From positions 26,129 to 90,128 of the forward strand of contig CAMPDV010001544.1 of assembly GCA_946699065.1 (NCBI GenBank): a DNA stretch of 64,000 nt. The letters are read 5' to 3'. Positions 62,230 through 64,000 of the stretch are shown here, piece by piece (within the stretch, counting starts at the first letter, position 1; each line of letters starts with the position of its first letter). The notes beneath the pieces were generated by a model. That model had not been told where the DNA came from and did no database searches. It was given only the letters and a program-made list of their open reading frames with translations. This DNA is from Loxodes magnus. Lineage: Eukaryota; Ciliophora; Karyorelictea; Loxodida; Loxodidae. A program made the position numbers and the translations under genes.

Positions 62230-64000
62230 AACTAAGACTAACTATTCATAGAATTTGGAAATTATGAGTAATGCTAAACTCTTAACATCACTTCAAACTT
62301 TGTACCTTAAACCATCTTGCAATAGCTTTTACAGCATTAGGATGATGTTTTACTAAAAAATATATTGTTAGATTCTATAATAATGGAAAGCTGGTTTATT
62401 AAAAAGGAAATTTAAACAGGCTAGTATAAGGAGGTCAAGCTTTAAGGCTAGAAAGCTGAATAGTATCTAAAGAGACTGCTAACAGAAATTATAAAGAAGT
62501 AGTTGGATATCCCTTTACAGGCTGATTTGATAAGTTCATTCTTATTGATTAATCTCTAAGCATTTATTAAATTATTAGACTTGTGATAAGAATGTGGTCG
62601 AAACTAGGAAAGCTTTTTATACTAATTTTGAAGTAGAAAATGTAACTACTTTAGATTTATGACCTTATGGTATTTTTTACTATCATGATAAAAATCTCTA
62701 ACAGCAGCATAAGTAAAAAACAATTTATTTGGGTACAAAAAAATCCATGAATCATCAATCTAACAACCGAAAATTCGTTTTAGTTGGCAAAAGAAAATAT
62801 TTTATTGAAAGGGAAAAAGAGAGTGTATGGAATACTACAGTTCTTAAAATAGAGAAACTTAAAATATTACTAATTTTTGAGATCTTGATCCTATTCCTAT
62901 CTACTAGCAGTATTAAAAAAATATCTAAAAATTGCTGAGAGACTACCTAAGTTTTTTATTCCAATATGCATGATAGTCTATAAAAGAACCTACTTCATTA
63001 CCTAAGTTCTTGGATCCTTGATAAAAATGAGAGAAATAAATTAAACTTTGATTGTAATATCACAACAGGGAAGCTCAAGCGAGATGACAGAAACTATTAA
63101 GAAATATTCCTAAAAATTGAACATCGTGAATTTATATTACCCAGATATCCAGATCATAAGTTTATAAAAACTGCTTGATGGAAAATATTTTATTAATTAC
63201 TGCATAGAATAATCAGACACTAAGTATTTCTGCTTAACTCTACAAATAGATATGTGAAAGCACCTGTTGCACTTTATACTGAAGTTGATTGAGTTTTTTC
63301 TCAAGACGCTTATGAATATATGGATTATACTTATAGGTTTTGATTGTAAAATCCTTATCTAGGTAAAATAGTTGCCTTTGCTTCTTTGGGTTCAGAATAT
63401 TTAAAAAAAATGCTAAGGGAAGAATTGAGACTTAAACAGAAGATGAAATTGCTTTAGCTTAGGTTGGTCTGCAGCTACATATTTGCTTCCTAAATATTCT
63501 TTTGACACATTTTTGCTGAACTACTAATGAGAAGATCATTCTCAGTGATTTTTTCAAGTTTTACATTTTACTTACAACAAGTTCATCAAAGTCAGCTTTC
63601 TTGAAAATTAGTTAATTTAGCTCTTAACTCTACCTAAAGACATGAGGTAATAGCGAAATTTTACAGTCAAATTTAAACAAAAAAAGCGAATAAAAGAAGA
63701 TGAACAGACAAATAGACAAAAGAAAATGCTAAATGTCCAACTTCCTTCCTTTAAATTTTACGATATACAGAAAGTTAAAAAAAGGAAACTTTCAAAGGAT
63801 TCCCAACTCCATTTATCTCATTCAACTCTATTAACTGTGACAGAATAGTAGACAAAAGAAGAAATTTTCAAATGGATAAAATAGACTTTTCTCCATAAGT
63901 AATGAAGAGTTAAGGAATCAAACCATAAGGATTTGAATCTAATTTTAGTATTAATTTGATATATTATAGCTATATTTAATTAAAACTGCTATATCTAGAT
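62230..64000 (+). CDS. Uncharacterised protein, 3' end outside window
   Basis: Not recognised. The first frame (to about 62,560) reads LQHQDDVLLKNILLDSIIM, IKKEIQTGQYKEVKLQGQKA and EQYLKRLLTEIIKKQLDIPL. After a frame change near 62,540-62,580 the second reads KNVVETRKAFYTNFEVENVT, MNHQSNNRKFVLVGKRKYFI, CNITTGKLKRDDRNYQEIF, IEHREFILPRYPDHKFIKTA and VALYTEVDWVFSQDAYEYMD. It stays open to the window edge (QGIKPQGFESNFS). Several TGAs are read as Trp. No motif identified. Confidence 0.5.

Noticed and set aside
1-64000. tRNA genes, telomeric repeats, complete transposases or reverse transcriptases
   Set aside because: None could be recognised on either strand by reading.

Overview
All readings below were made by eye, without alignment or search tools. 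Exact intron positions and 5' ends are least certain for the genes marked low-confidence.

The window is AT-rich eukaryotic nuclear DNA (roughly three quarters A+T). Read with the standard code it contains almost nothing. Read with TAA/TAG = Gln and TGA = Trp, long conserved proteins appear on both strands. Examples are a 1,674-residue NACHT-WD40 protein, a complete TKL-type protein kinase, and a B-box protein. TGA also sits where several genes end, so TGA seems to be both Trp and stop. That usage is known from karyorelict ciliates (Loxodes, Parduczia) and, in a related form, from the heterotrich Condylostoma. Tiny GT...AG introns of 13-17 nt restore reading frames at several places, which also fits these ciliates. 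I infer a ciliate of that kind.

Layout. 1-2.7 kb: + strand coding fragments, an old duplicate of the locus at 20.8-24.8 kb. 2.8-7.9 kb (-): intact NACHT-pentapeptide-WD40 gene with 14 WD repeats. 7.9-10 kb: empty. 10-20.3 kb: five uncharacterised genes on alternating strands, plus a GC-richer repeat island at 16.2-16.7 kb. 20.8-24.8 kb (+): long uncharacterised gene. 24.8-28.4 kb: two U3 snoRNA genes around a - strand coding locus. 30.3-34.2 kb (+): frameshifted paralogue of the NACHT gene. 34.5-43.8 kb: scattered small or decaying genes, including a coiled-coil protein and a fragment with an aberrant P-loop. 44.8-47.2 kb (-): kinase-pentapeptide-WD40 gene. 47.4-50.2 kb (-): coiled-coil/zinc-knuckle gene and a further ORF. 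50.6-52.9 kb: two U3 genes in opposite orientation. 53.2-57 kb (-): leucine-rich-repeat gene and another multi-exon gene. 57.3-60.2 kb (+): two genes, the second a B-box/coiled-coil (TRIM-like) protein. 60.8 kb: fifth U3 gene. 62.2-64 kb (+): a gene running off the end.

Main biological theme. The NACHT gene, its decayed copy and the kinase gene share one C-terminal cassette: a conserved linker, pentapeptide-type repeats, then WD40 repeats of exactly 40 codons. The cassette is joined to different N-terminal signalling modules (STAND NTPase or TKL kinase). This resembles the modular NLR/STAND receptors of fungi and bacteria. The 14 blades of the intact copy have an unbroken 120-bp register. The five compact U3 genes show that the region also supplies RNA for ribosomal RNA processing.
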